Of a stretch of DNA of 64,000 nt, positions 35,626-44,932 are shown piece by piece. The notes beneath the pieces were generated by a model. The model had not been told where the DNA came from and did not search any database. It saw nothing but the letters and a program-made list of their open reading frames with translations. Made by a program: the position numbers and the translations under genes. This DNA is from Bog-473 sp963809825 (GTDB lineage Bacteria > Actinomycetota > Acidimicrobiia > Acidimicrobiales > RAAP-2): contig CAWELJ010000010.1 in assembly GCA_963809825.1 (NCBI GenBank), positions 186,001 to 250,000 on the forward strand, read 5' to 3'. Each line of letters begins with the position of its first letter. Within the stretch, counting starts at the first letter, position 1.

Positions 35626-36545
35626 AGTTTGATCTCGGTGACGTCGAAGTAGGCCCGCAGCTGGTCCGCCACCACGTTGAGGCTGATCAGCAGCAGGAAC
35701 ATGGCACCGGCCGGGAAGATGACGAGCCATGGGTTCGTCTGTCCCTTGGCGCCGGTCAGCAGGGTCGACCCCTCGTTGAGCATGTTTCCCCAGCTCGGCG
35801 TCGGCGGCGGCACCGACAGGCCCAGGAAGGCCAGCGATCCCTCGAGAACGATGATGGTCGCCACGGCGATCAGGCCGAACGACACGATGGTGGGCATGAT
35901 GTTGGGCAGGATCTCGCGGGTCAGGATGCGCGTGTCGCTGGCACCGAGCGCCTTGGCCGCCAGCACGAAATCGCGGGTGGCGTACGACAGCGTGGAGGCG
36001 CGCACCACGCGGAAGATCAGGGGCGCCGCGAACAGGCCGATGATCAGGGTGATCTTGAACATGGACTTGCCCCAGAACGACACGATGGCGATGACGGCGA
36101 CGATGGCGGGGAAGGCGAGCACCACGTAGGACCCCGTGTTCAACGCGGTGTCGATACGCCCACGCCGGTAGGCCGAGATCATGGCCGGGATGCCGCCCAG
36201 GACCAGCCCGATGATGGCGCCACCGAACCCGACGACGAGCGAGACCCGTGCCCCGTAGACCAGGCGGCTGAAGATGTCACGGTAGAGGTCGTCGGTGCCG
36301 AGTATGTGGCCCCACCCCGGACCACCGTTCTGCACGCTGTTGTAGTTCCCGAGGTTGGGGTCGGGCAGCGGCAACAGGTTCGCGATGGTGGCCATGACCG
36401 CGACCAGGACGATCCAGCCCGCGCAGATCCAGAAGAGCAGACCGAGCCGCTTCTTGGTCGGGTCGGCCGCCTCCTCGGCGGCGATCTCCTCCTTGATGTC
36501 GGCGAACGCCTCGTTGGTGGGGTGGGTCAGGCTGACGCTACTCAC
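35622..36545 (-). CDS. dppC: Oligopeptide/dipeptide ABC transporter permease (DppC-like)
   Basis: A 307-residue membrane protein of the BPD_transp_1 family. The N-terminal cytoplasmic part is followed by a first membrane helix (LLFWICAGWIVLVAVMATIA), the periplasmic HILGTDDLYRDIFSRLVYGARVSL motif, and four to five more helices. The EAA loop reads DFVLAAKALGASDTRILTREILPN. I chose GTG 36545, with GAGG seven bases upstream and an 8-bp overlap with dppB. A TTG at 36566 is an alternative. Confidence 0.92.
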   Translation of the reverse strand: MSSVSLTHPTNEAFADIKEEIAAEEAADPTKKRLGLLFWICAGWIVLVAVMATIANLLPLPDPNLGNYNSVQNGGPGWGHILGTDDLYRDIFSRLVYGARVSLVVGFGGAIIGLVLGGIPAMISAYRRGRIDTALNTGSYVVLAFPAIVAVIAIVSFWGKSMFKITLIIGLFAAPLIFRVVRASTLSYATRDFVLAAKALGASDTRILTREILPNIMPTIVSFGLIAVATIIVLEGSLAFLGLSVPPPTPSWGNMLNEGSTLLTGAKGQTNPWLVIFPAGAMFLLLISLNVVADQLRAYFDVTEIKL

Positions 36546-37485
36546 GGGCAATCCTCGGATCGACAATGGTGAACAGGAAGTCGAAGATGAAGTTGATCAG
36601 TACGATGGCGATGGCGACGAACAGGGTGATGCCCTGCACGACCGTATAGTCGTCCTGGTTGACGCTCGAGATCAGCTGGTACCCGAGTCCCGGCATCTGC
36701 AACAGCAGTTCGACGATGAACGTCCCGGCGATGAGGCTGCCGATCGTGACGCCCGCCGAAGCCAGCAACGAGATGGACGACGGGCGCAGCGCATGACGCC
36801 ACATGATGCGCCGGTCCGAGAGGCCCTTGGAGCGGGCCATCGTGATGAAATCCTCCTGCAGCGTCGAGATGAGGTCGTTCCGGAGCAGCCGGAAGTACAC
36901 GACGATGCCGCCCAGGGCGAGGACGATGGAAGGTAGCAACATCGTGTGGACGTTCGACCAGAAATTCTGCGTCAGGGGCACGTACGACGCGGGGCCCGGG
37001 AAGACGTGCCAGTGCACCGCGAAGATGAGCACGAGGACGGGTGCGATCACGAACGGCGGCAGGGCGAGCATGGCGAACGTCCCGCTGTTCGACGCCCGGT
37101 CGAACAGCCTGTTGGGGCGACGCGCCGAATGCATCGCCATCGGGAGGGCGATGACGAACGCGATGACCTGGGACAAAATGATGAGTTCGAGGTCGATGGG
37201 GAACGACTGGGAGATGATGGTCGTCGTCGACTGGTGTGTCGTGTAGGACTGTCCCAGGTTCCCCTGGAAGACGTGGCCCATCCAGATGAAGTACTGCTGC
37301 CACAGCGGCTTGTTGAGGCCCAGTTGGCGGTCGACCGTGGCGACGTTCTGGGGTGTCGCGTTGGGGCCCAGGATGGTGTCGGTGGGGTTGCCCGGAAGCA
37401 GGTGGACCAGGAAGAACACCGCCACGGACACGAAGAGGATGATGATGATGAGAAGGATCACCCTCTTGGCGATGTAACGGACCAC
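36538..37485 (-). CDS. dppB: Oligopeptide/dipeptide ABC transporter permease (DppB-like)
   Basis: A 315-residue membrane protein starting VVRYIAKRVILLIIIILF, with about six helices. The family features are HLLPGNPTDTILGPNATP, PLWQQYFIWMGHVFQGNLGQS and the EAA loop DFITMARSKGLSDRRIMWRHALRP. The GTG at 37485 has AGAGG five bases upstream. It is the first gene of a minus-strand operon dppB-C-D-F. No substrate-binding protein gene is present on either side, although such proteins usually accompany these operons. Confidence 0.92.
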   Translation of the reverse strand: MVRYIAKRVILLIIIILFVSVAVFFLVHLLPGNPTDTILGPNATPQNVATVDRQLGLNKPLWQQYFIWMGHVFQGNLGQSYTTHQSTTTIISQSFPIDLELIILSQVIAFVIALPMAMHSARRPNRLFDRASNSGTFAMLALPPFVIAPVLVLIFAVHWHVFPGPASYVPLTQNFWSNVHTMLLPSIVLALGGIVVYFRLLRNDLISTLQEDFITMARSKGLSDRRIMWRHALRPSSISLLASAGVTIGSLIAGTFIVELLLQMPGLGYQLISSVNQDDYTVVQGITLFVAIAIVLINFIFDFLFTIVDPRIARE

Positions 37486-37584
37486 GGCGCCTCTTTCCCC
37501 CTTCCATCTGACTCGGTCCCCAGGTATCCACGCCGACCCCCACCGGCGGCGAATGATCCTAGACCGCGACCCCATTGTCCTACC

Positions 37585-39180
37585 ATGCGCCCCATGCCCG
37601 AGGAGGTTCCCGCTCTGAGCGGTCGCACGCGCACGGTTGTCGCCGTGGGGGTGGGGCTGGTGGTCGCCGCCGGGCTGCTCCTGCGCTTCTGGACCCGCTC
37701 GGGACTGTGGCTCGACGAAGCGCTGACGGTCGACATCGCCCGCCTGCCGTTGCACGAGATCCCGAACGCACTCAAACACGACGGCGCCCCGCCGCTCTAC
37801 TACTACCTCCTCCACTTCTGGATCGTCCTGTTCGGGCAGTCCAACGTGGCGGTGCGCTCCCTCTCCGGCGTGATCGCCGTGCTGACGCTCCCGGTCGCCT
37901 GGCTCTGCGGGAATCGCCTGGGTGGCCGGGCCGTCGCGTGGACGATGGTCGTGCTCCTGGCCAGCGCCCCCTTCGCCGTGTACTACGCCACCGAGTCCCG
38001 GATGTACGCGCTCGTGATCCTGCTGTCCGGCTGTGGCTTCCTGGCTCTGCGGCGGGCGGTTGCGTCGCCGCGCCCGGGCAACCTGATCGCGGTCGCGATC
38101 GTCACCGCCGCGCTGCTCTACGCCCAGTACTGGTCCGTCTATCTCGTCGGCATGGTCGCCATCTGGCTCATCGCCTCCATCGTGCGCACCCGGCGCCGCG
38201 GGCACCCCGAGGAGGCACCCTGGGCCGCACTGATCGGGGTGGCCGCGGGCTGCCTGCTCTTCGTACCGTGGCTGCCGACCTTCTTCTTCCAGACGCAGCA
38301 CACGGGCACCCCGTGGGCGCAACCACCCAACTTCTCGGCTGTGATCAATGCGCTGACCGGCTTCACCGACAATCAGGGCTCGACGCTGAAGACGGCGACC
38401 AATCAGGGCCGGCTGCTGGCGGTCATCTACTTCTGCATGCTGGCGCTCGCCGTGTTCGGCGTGGGCCGCAGCGGCCGCATCATCGAGCTCGATCTGCGCA
38501 CCCGTCCCCGCGCCCGTGGCATCGGCTTCGTCGTCCTCGGAACGCTGTTCGCGGCCATCGCCGGCGGAATCCTCACCGCCAGCGCATTCTCCTCCCGCTA
38601 TGCCGCCGTGGTCTTCCTACCGTTCTTGCTGTTGGTGGCCCTCGGAACGACGACGTTGCTCAACCCGAAGGCGCGGGTTGTGGTCGTGGCGCTGGCTGTC
38701 GCCGCCGGGCTCGTCTCGTCGGCGCAGAACGTGACGACACAGCGCACCCAGGCGAATGCGGTGGCGGCGGCACTCAACGCGGAGGCCAAGCCGGGGGACG
38801 TCATCGCGTTCTGTCCCGACCAGCTGGGTCCGGCGGTGTACCGCCAGCTCCGGGACCCCTCGCAGTACCGCATGATCACGTTTCCCCGTCGCACCGGGCC
38901 CCAGATCGTCGACTGGGTCAACTACGCCGACACCGTCGGGGCGGCCGACCCCAATGCGTTCGCCGGCGCCGTCTTCCAGAAGGCCGGGACGGATCATCAC
39001 CTCTGGCTCGTCTGGTATCCCATGTACGAGACCTACGAGACCAAGTGCGAGACGATCGCGACGGACCTCCTGGCGGCGGCGACCAAGGCGGGCGGTGGCG
39101 GCCGCAACGTCGTCACCGGCCATGAGACGCTCTTCTACGAGCCGATGACCCTGACCCAGTTCTCCACTTCGGGCCCCTGA
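37585..39180 (+). CDS. GT-C membrane glycosyltransferase (family 39/ArnT-like)
   Basis: A 531-residue protein with about ten membrane helices. After the first helix comes SGLWLDEALTVDIARLPLHE, the acidic DE motif of lipid-linked-sugar glycosyltransferases, then HDGAPPLYYYLLHFWI, common in PMT/ArnT-like enzymes. FSSRYAAVVFLPFLLLV lies in the membrane part and a soluble C-terminal domain (ANAVAAALNAEAKPGDVIAFCPD) follows. It should transfer a sugar from a polyprenyl phosphate donor outside the cell. It is divergent from dppB over a 99-bp gap and heads the glycan cluster. Confidence 0.82.
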   Translation: MRPMPEEVPALSGRTRTVVAVGVGLVVAAGLLLRFWTRSGLWLDEALTVDIARLPLHEIPNALKHDGAPPLYYYLLHFWIVLFGQSNVAVRSLSGVIAVLTLPVAWLCGNRLGGRAVAWTMVVLLASAPFAVYYATESRMYALVILLSGCGFLALRRAVASPRPGNLIAVAIVTAALLYAQYWSVYLVGMVAIWLIASIVRTRRRGHPEEAPWAALIGVAAGCLLFVPWLPTFFFQTQHTGTPWAQPPNFSAVINALTGFTDNQGSTLKTATNQGRLLAVIYFCMLALAVFGVGRSGRIIELDLRTRPRARGIGFVVLGTLFAAIAGGILTASAFSSRYAAVVFLPFLLLVALGTTTLLNPKARVVVVALAVAAGLVSSAQNVTTQRTQANAVAAALNAEAKPGDVIAFCPDQLGPAVYRQLRDPSQYRMITFPRRTGPQIVDWVNYADTVGAADPNAFAGAVFQKAGTDHHLWLVWYPMYETYETKCETIATDLLAAATKAGGGGRNVVTGHETLFYEPMTLTQFSTSGP

Positions 39181-39191
39181 GGGTGGCGAGG

Positions 39192-40407
39192 GTGACCGAG
39201 CCGGCGGTGCAGACGGGCACGGGCACCACCAGTGTCGCCGGGAGCGCGCCGACCGGCCGGACGGGGGGCACCCGTGCCGTGTGGGAGCGGCTTCCCGAAT
39301 CGCTGCGCGAGGCACTGCTCCCGTTCGCCGTGGCGCGGGTGGTGGTCGCGGGGACACTGGGGCTGGCCCACTTCGTCGTCGACCGCACCCACCCGTCCGC
39401 CCCCGGAGTCGCGGCCCGGGTGCACCAGGGACTGCTGGGCTGGGACGCCGGCTGGTACGAGACCATCGCCCGTCAGGGCTACGGGCCCCTGGGGCACGAG
39501 TCACTGCGGTTCTTCCCCACCGTGCCGCTGCTGACCCACGTGCTGGCCTGGGTGCCCGGGCTGGGTGACGGTCCCGCCCTCGTGCTCCTCGCCAACGCGG
39601 CGGCGCTGGCGGCAACGGCGATGCTCTACGTCCTGGCGCGGCGCGAGACCGGCTCGGGTGCACCCGCCCGCCGGGCGGTCTGGATCCTGAGCCTCCTCCC
39701 GGCGTCCTTCGTGCTGGTGATGGGCTATGCAGAGTCGGTCCTGTTGGTGCTCGCCGTGGGCTGCTTCCTGGCCCTGCGGCCCCCGCCCACGGCGCGCCCG
39801 CACTTCGCGGTGGCTGCCCTGCTCGCCTTCGCGGCTGCGCTCGACGCGTCCTATCGGTGTCCTCCTCGTCCTGGCGGTGGGGGCAGAGCTCGTCCGCTGG
39901 TGGCCCCGGCTCGGCCGGGGAGAGCGTGTGGCCGGCCTCGGCGCCGTCGCCGCGCCGTTCCTCGGCCTCCTCTGCTTCCTGGCCTGGTCGTCCCACGTGG
40001 TGGGTGACTGGTGGGCGCCGTTGCGGGTCCAGCTCCAGAGCTCGCATCACGGCGGGCTCTCGGATCCCTTCGTGACGCTGTACCACGACGCCAGCGGCGT
40101 GCTGCACCATCACGTCGGCACGGCCCTCCACGTGCCCTGGGTGCTGCTCGCTCTGGCCCTGCTCGCCGTCTGCTGGCGCCGGCTTCCGGCGCCCTACACG
40201 CTCTTCGCCGGCGCCGTCCTCGCCACCGCCGTCGCGGGCGCCAACCTCGACTCCTTCGAGCGCTACGCGCTGAGCGCCTTCCCCCTGACGATCGCCGCCG
40301 CCGTCGTCCTGACGGTGTCCCAGCTCGAGCGGGCGGTCCTCGCCCTGTTGGCCGCGGGGCTGGCCGGGTACGCACTCTTGGCCTTCCTCAACGTCTCGGT
40401 CCCCTGA
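39192..40407 (+). CDS. PIG-V-like mannosyltransferase family membrane protein, single-base frameshift
   Basis: Restored length is about 404 residues with several membrane helices. The motif LLGWDAGWYETIARQGYG near residue 80, followed by LRFFPTVPLLTH, is characteristic of the PIG-V/mannosyltransferase 2 group of GT-C enzymes. The frame is intact to 39842 (AFAAAL); one extra G in GCGCTCGACGCG shifts it, and the protein resumes at TRPIGVLLVLAVGAELVRWW. I prefer GTG 39192, with GAGGG eight bases upstream; GTG 39183 is also in frame. It follows the previous glycosyltransferase by 11 bp. Confidence 0.78.
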
Positions 40408-40424
40408 CCGTCCGCACCCTCCCC

Positions 40425-40449
40425 GGCCCCGGTCTCAGGGCCCGGGGCC
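40425..40449 (+). terminator. GC-rich hairpin after the PIG-V-like gene
   Basis: GGCCCCGG and CCGGGGCC form a perfect 8-bp stem around a 9-base loop, 18 bp after the stop codon. No T tract follows, so it would be a non-canonical terminator or just a GC-rich palindrome. The next gene has its own -10-like box. Confidence 0.35.
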
Positions 40450-40475
40450 TCCCCGGGCGCCCACGGGGGGTCCAC

Positions 40476-40481
40476 TAACCT
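40476..40481 (+). promoter_or_regulatory. TANNNT -10 box (TAACCT) before the flavoprotein gene
   Basis: TAACCT ends nine bases before the GTG at 40491 and three bases before a TTG at 40485. No ribosome-binding site is visible, which fits a leaderless mRNA. Confidence 0.5.
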
Positions 40482-40490
40482 GCCTTGCTC

Positions 40491-41979
40491 GTGGTGACCC
40501 CCGCCGATGCCCCCGTCGTCATCGCCGGCGCGGGTCCGGGGGGACTGACGGCGGCCTACCTGCTGAGCAAACGGGGGGAGCACCCCGTCGTCCTCGAGGC
40601 CGACGACGTGGTGGGGGGCATCAGTCGCACCGTCGTGCGCGACGGCTGGCGCTTCGACCTGGGCGGTCACCGCTTCTTCACCAAGGTGCCAGAGGTCGAG
40701 GCCCTCTGGCACGAGATCCTCCCCCAGGGCGACTTCATGCTGCGCCCGCGCATGAGCCGCATCTACTACCGGGGCAAGTTCTACGACTACCCCCTCAAGG
40801 CCCTCAACGCCCTGCGCAACCTGGGGCTGCTCGAGGCGGTCCTGTGCGGGTTCTCCTACCTGTGGGCCCGCATCCGGCCCCCCAAAGACGAGTCGAACTA
40901 CGAGAACTGGCTGGTGGCGCGCTTTGGCTGGCGGCTCTATCGCACCTTCTTCAAGACCTACACCGAGAAGGTCTGGGGGGTGCCCGTCGCCGACATGCCC
41001 GCCGACTGGGCCGCCCAGCGGGTCAAGAACCTCGACCTGCGCAAGGCGGTCCTCAACGCCATCTTGCCCAAACGGGGCCAGACCGAGATCACCACCCTCA
41101 TCGAGGAGTTCCAGTACCCCAAGTACGGGCCCGGGATGATGTGGGAGGTCTGCGCCGACAAGGTGCAGCACGCCGGGGGGAGCATCGAGATGGGGGCCCG
41201 CCTCACCTCCATCCACCTCGAGGGCGGCCGGGCCGCCGCGGTGACCTACACCCAGGGCGGCGCCGAGCACACCCGGGCCGCCTCCCACGTCATCTCGACC
41301 ATGCCCATGCGCGAGCTCGTCAACACCCTCACCCCCGCCCCGCCCCCCGAGGTGGTGGCCGCCGGCGACGACCTGCACTACCGCGACTACCTGACCGTCG
41401 CCCTCATCGTGCCCGAGTCACGCAGCTTCCCCGACAACTGGATCTACATCCACGCCACCGACGTCGAGGTGGGGCGCATCCAGAACTACGGCTCGTGGTC
41501 CCCCTACCTGGTCAAGGACGGGCGCACCTGCCTCGGCCTCGAGTACTTCGTCTTCGAGGGCGACGACATGTGGAACAGGCCCGACGACGAGCTGATCGCG
41601 CTCGGGACCACAGAGCTGATCTCGCTCGGCCTCGCCGCGCGCCGGCGACGTCGAGCACGGCTACGTGGTCCGCGTCCCCAAGGCCTACCCCTATTACGAC
41701 TTCTCCTACAAGGCCAACGTCGCCACGATCCGCACCTGGCTCGACGCCAACGCCCCCAACGTCCACCCCGTCGGGCGCAACGGCATGCACAAGTACAACA
41801 ACCAGGACCACTCCATGTACACCGCCATGCTCACGGTCGAGAACATGTACGGCGCCGACCACGACATCTGGGCCGTCAACGTCGAAGAGGAGTACCACGA
41901 AGCGGGCTCGACCGGACGAGACGCCCCGGTGCTGCCGCGGCGCACGGCGGCCACGGCGGGCACCCGCGACCCTGGCTGA
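40491..41979 (+). CDS. FAD-dependent oxidoreductase, UDP-galactopyranose mutase-like, single-base frameshift
   Basis: Restored length is about 495 residues. The N-terminus VVIAGAGPGGLTAAYLLSK with VVLEADDVVGGISRT is an FAD-binding Rossmann motif, followed by FDLGGHRFFTKVPEVEALW and YYRGKFYDYPLKALNAL, typical of Glf-like proteins in sugar clusters. One extra base near 41640 (GCCGCGCGCCGGC) moves the C-terminus to another frame: GDVEHGYVVRVPKAYPYYD through HKYNNQDHSMYTAMLTVENM to the stop at 41979. That tail contains the FAD-contacting NQDHSM region. It probably acts on a nucleotide sugar or lipid-linked sugar; true mutase activity is unproven. Confidence 0.82.
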
Positions 41980-41998
41980 ACACGCGCCGGCGGGCGCC

Positions 41999-43879
41999 AT
42001 GCGCTGGCGGCCGTGGATGACGCTGGTCGCGGCGGGGGTGGTCTACCTCGTCGTGGGCTTCGCGCTGTGGGTGCACGCCTGGGTCGACGGCGCGACGACC
42101 CACACACTGTGCGGGTGCGGGGATCCCGCCCTGTTCCTGTGGTTCTTCCAGTGGCCCGCGACCGCATTGGCCCACGGGGAGAACCCCTTCTACTCGACCG
42201 CGCTCTTCCACCCCGGGGGCATCAACTTGCTGGCCCAGACGTCGGTCACCGGGCTGAGCCTGCCGCTCGTGCCCGTGACCTGGATCTGGGGGCCCGTGGC
42301 CTCGCTCAACGTCGCCTCGACCCTCACCCCGGCCATCGGTGCCTTCACCGCCTTCGTGGCGATTCGGCGCTGGGTCTCCTGGACGCCGGCCGCCTTCGTG
42401 GGCGGGTTGCTCTACGGCTTCTCGCCCTTCGTGCTGACCAGCCTCGAGTTCGCCCACCTGATGACCGCGGCGCTGATGCTGCTCCCCCTGATCCTGATCG
42501 TCCTCGACGAGATCATCGTCCGCCAGCGTCACAGCCCGGTCTGGGCCGGGGGCCTGCTCGGGGTGCTCGTCTTCGCGCAGTTCTTCCTCTCCTCGGAGCT
42601 CCTCGCCATCACCGCCCTGGTCGCCGCGGTCTGCCTGGTGGCCCTCGTGATCGCCGCATTGGCATCCGACCGCGACACGCTGCGGCGGCTGGCGCCCCAC
42701 GCCGCCACGGGACTTGCCGTGGGGGTGGTCGTGGGGGGCGTGCTCCTCGCCTGGCCGGTGTGGTTCGCGCTCGAGGGTCCCGCGCACCTGTCCGGCCTGG
42801 TGTGGCCCAACGTCGGAGTGATCGGAGGCTTCATCCCCTCGAGCTACGTGTCCGCCGGCTACCCCGATCCCCACAACGTGTTCATGACGCTGGGCGGGTA
42901 CGAGGGTGCGCCGCTGGCGTCGGCGGGGTATCTGGGCTGGGGTTTCGTCGCCGTCCTCCTGGCAGGCGTCGTGGCCTTCCGGCGCGACCGGCGCCTGTGG
43001 TTCTTCGGCTTCTTGCTCTTCCTCTGTGTCGTGTGCTCGTTGGGGGAGCGACATGGCCAGTGGGAGCCGGCCTGGATCTTCACCAAACTCCCCATCATTG
43101 AGAACGTGATCGAGCAACGTTTCATGGCCATCGGGTTCCTGGCCGCGGCCGTCATGCTGGCGATCGTCCTCGAACGCATCCACCGCGTGCTTCCGGACTG
43201 GCGAGGCGTCGTGGCCGCCGCCGCCGCGGCCGGTGTCGCCCTGGTGCCCATGACGGTGACGTTCGGCGACCGCCTCCCCTTCACGATGCGGCCGGTGATC
43301 CTGCCCCGCTGGTACACGGAGGTGGCGCCGACGCTGCCCCCGGGGCGCGTCCTGCTCTCGTATCCGGCGCCGTTCTCGGGGATCCAGTCGGCGATGGCGT
43401 GGCAGGCGGTCAACCGCATGCACTACAGCCAGGCCGGTGGGGGAGGGCCGCAGGGAGTGCGAAAGCGCGCGGGATCGGCGGCACCCGGGTTCAAGGTTCT
43501 CGGCCGGCTGGGGTTCGCGGTCGGCGTGCCGGTACCGGCCGGGACCCGTGCCGAGATCGCCGCGGTGCGCCACGCGCTGGCCGTGTGGCAGGTCACCACG
43601 GTGGTGATCGCCACCAATCCGGCCGCGCCCGCGATTCAGCAGGGCCACGACCCGACGTACGCGGCGGCCTTCATGACGGCCACGCTGGGGCGACTACCGC
43701 GCCTGCAGGCGGGGGCCTGGGTGTGGGACAACGTGCGGGCCGGGCTTCGGGCGCCGCTCCACCTTGCGCCGGGCACGATCGCCACATGCGTCCAGACCGC
43801 CGAGGGACGGTCGCAGGTGGCGGTGGCCAGCATGCGGGCGCCGAATTGCGTCGCCTTGAGGGCCTTGAGCCACGGATGA
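41999..43879 (+). CDS. Polytopic membrane protein, GT-C-like
   Basis: A 626-residue protein with about eleven predicted membrane helices in the first 430 residues and a soluble C-terminal domain. An N-terminal loop CGCGDPALFLWFFQWPATAL and FYSTALFHPGGINLLAQTS lies in the position of the donor-binding loop of GT-C enzymes, with Asp in GDPAL. FEQRFMAIGF-like segments are absent, but IENVIEQRFMAIGFLAAA and LPPGRVLLSYPAPFS are present. It is probably an envelope glycosyltransferase of a family common in actinobacteria but without assigned function. It starts 19 bp after the flavoprotein gene. Confidence 0.75.
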   Translation: MRWRPWMTLVAAGVVYLVVGFALWVHAWVDGATTHTLCGCGDPALFLWFFQWPATALAHGENPFYSTALFHPGGINLLAQTSVTGLSLPLVPVTWIWGPVASLNVASTLTPAIGAFTAFVAIRRWVSWTPAAFVGGLLYGFSPFVLTSLEFAHLMTAALMLLPLILIVLDEIIVRQRHSPVWAGGLLGVLVFAQFFLSSELLAITALVAAVCLVALVIAALASDRDTLRRLAPHAATGLAVGVVVGGVLLAWPVWFALEGPAHLSGLVWPNVGVIGGFIPSSYVSAGYPDPHNVFMTLGGYEGAPLASAGYLGWGFVAVLLAGVVAFRRDRRLWFFGFLLFLCVVCSLGERHGQWEPAWIFTKLPIIENVIEQRFMAIGFLAAAVMLAIVLERIHRVLPDWRGVVAAAAAAGVALVPMTVTFGDRLPFTMRPVILPRWYTEVAPTLPPGRVLLSYPAPFSGIQSAMAWQAVNRMHYSQAGGGGPQGVRKRAGSAAPGFKVLGRLGFAVGVPVPAGTRAEIAAVRHALAVWQVTTVVIATNPAAPAIQQGHDPTYAAAFMTATLGRLPRLQAGAWVWDNVRAGLRAPLHLAPGTIATCVQTAEGRSQVAVASMRAPNCVALRALSHG

Positions 43880-44008
43880 TGCATGGGATACTCAAGGGGC
43901 GGCCGGGACAGGCCGACTCGGAAGAGTCGGACCGTGCGGCGAACGGCCGTGCGCGGACCGCCCCGGTGGCCCCGCCGGGCGTGGGGCGTCGAGGAGGGCG
44001 TAGGGGAC

Positions 44009-44932
44009 GTGACGCGATCGGGTGTGCGGGGGAGGTGGGGCGGGGCCGGCCTGGTGGCGGTGGCCCTGGCCCTGCTCGCACTGCCTCCGGTGGTGGCCGG
44101 GGCGGCACCGGCGGCACGGGCCGACGCCTCGGGGGCGGCCCGGGTGGCGATCCCGCTGGCGCCCGGACTGAGCACGTCGGAGCGCGCCGCGTTGCAGCGC
44201 TCGGGGGCCTACAGCGGGCGGCCCGTGCGGCTCCTCATCGTCGGCGACTCCATCGCCCTCACCCTGGGCATGGGCTTGTCGGTGCGATCCCAGTCCCAAT
44301 ACGGCGTCGCCATCTCCGACTACGGATCGCTGGGTTGTGACCTCGACCCGCGACTGCAGGTCTTCATCGCGGGGAGCGCGGGACCGGCCACGCAGGGCTG
44401 CGCCCTGTGGCGGGGACTCTGGCCTTTCATGGCGGCCAAGGAGCAGCCCCAGGTGGTCGCCCTCGGTCTGGGGCGGTGGGAGGTGGCGGACCACCTGCTC
44501 AACGGCCAGTGGGTCCACATCGGCGAGCCCGCCTGGGACCAGCACCTCACTGCGGACCTGCAATCGGCGGTTGCCATCTTCCACTCGATTGGTGCCAGAG
44601 TGGTGCTGCTCACCATGCCCTACGTCGACCCGAGTGACCGGCAGCCCGGCGGCATGCCCTGGTCGGAGAACACCCGGACGCGCACGCAGGCCTACAACGC
44701 GCTCGTGCGGCAGGTCGCGCGTGCCGACCCACGCGAGGTCAGCGTGATCGACCTCAACCGGATGCTCAGCCGGAACGGTGACTACACCGCTTCCCTCGAC
44801 GGCGTCCACGTGCGCTGGCCCGACGGCGTCCACGTCAGCGCAGCGGGCGGTCAGCTGCTGCAGCGCGAGATACTGCCCGTGATCGACCACATCGGCATGG
44901 AGAGCGAGACGGCGGCGAAGGCCCACGCGTGA
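44009..44932 (+). CDS. Secreted SGNH-fold hydrolase
   Basis: A 307-residue protein with a signal peptide (GGAGLVAVALALLALPPVVAG) and an SGNH domain: VRLLIVGDSIALTLGMGL with the catalytic Ser, a Gly in ISDYGSLGCDL, and DGVHVSAAGGQLL with the Asp and His near the C-terminus. This type occurs alone or fused to acyltransferases that acetylate cell-surface sugars. Within a glycan cluster it probably adds or removes acyl groups on the polymer. I chose GTG 44009 because it gives a good signal peptide and has GGGGA just upstream; the frame is open further back. Its stop overlaps the flippase start by 4 bp. Confidence 0.82.
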   Translation: MTRSGVRGRWGGAGLVAVALALLALPPVVAGAAPAARADASGAARVAIPLAPGLSTSERAALQRSGAYSGRPVRLLIVGDSIALTLGMGLSVRSQSQYGVAISDYGSLGCDLDPRLQVFIAGSAGPATQGCALWRGLWPFMAAKEQPQVVALGLGRWEVADHLLNGQWVHIGEPAWDQHLTADLQSAVAIFHSIGARVVLLTMPYVDPSDRQPGGMPWSENTRTRTQAYNALVRQVARADPREVSVIDLNRMLSRNGDYTASLDGVHVRWPDGVHVSAAGGQLLQREILPVIDHIGMESETAAKAHA

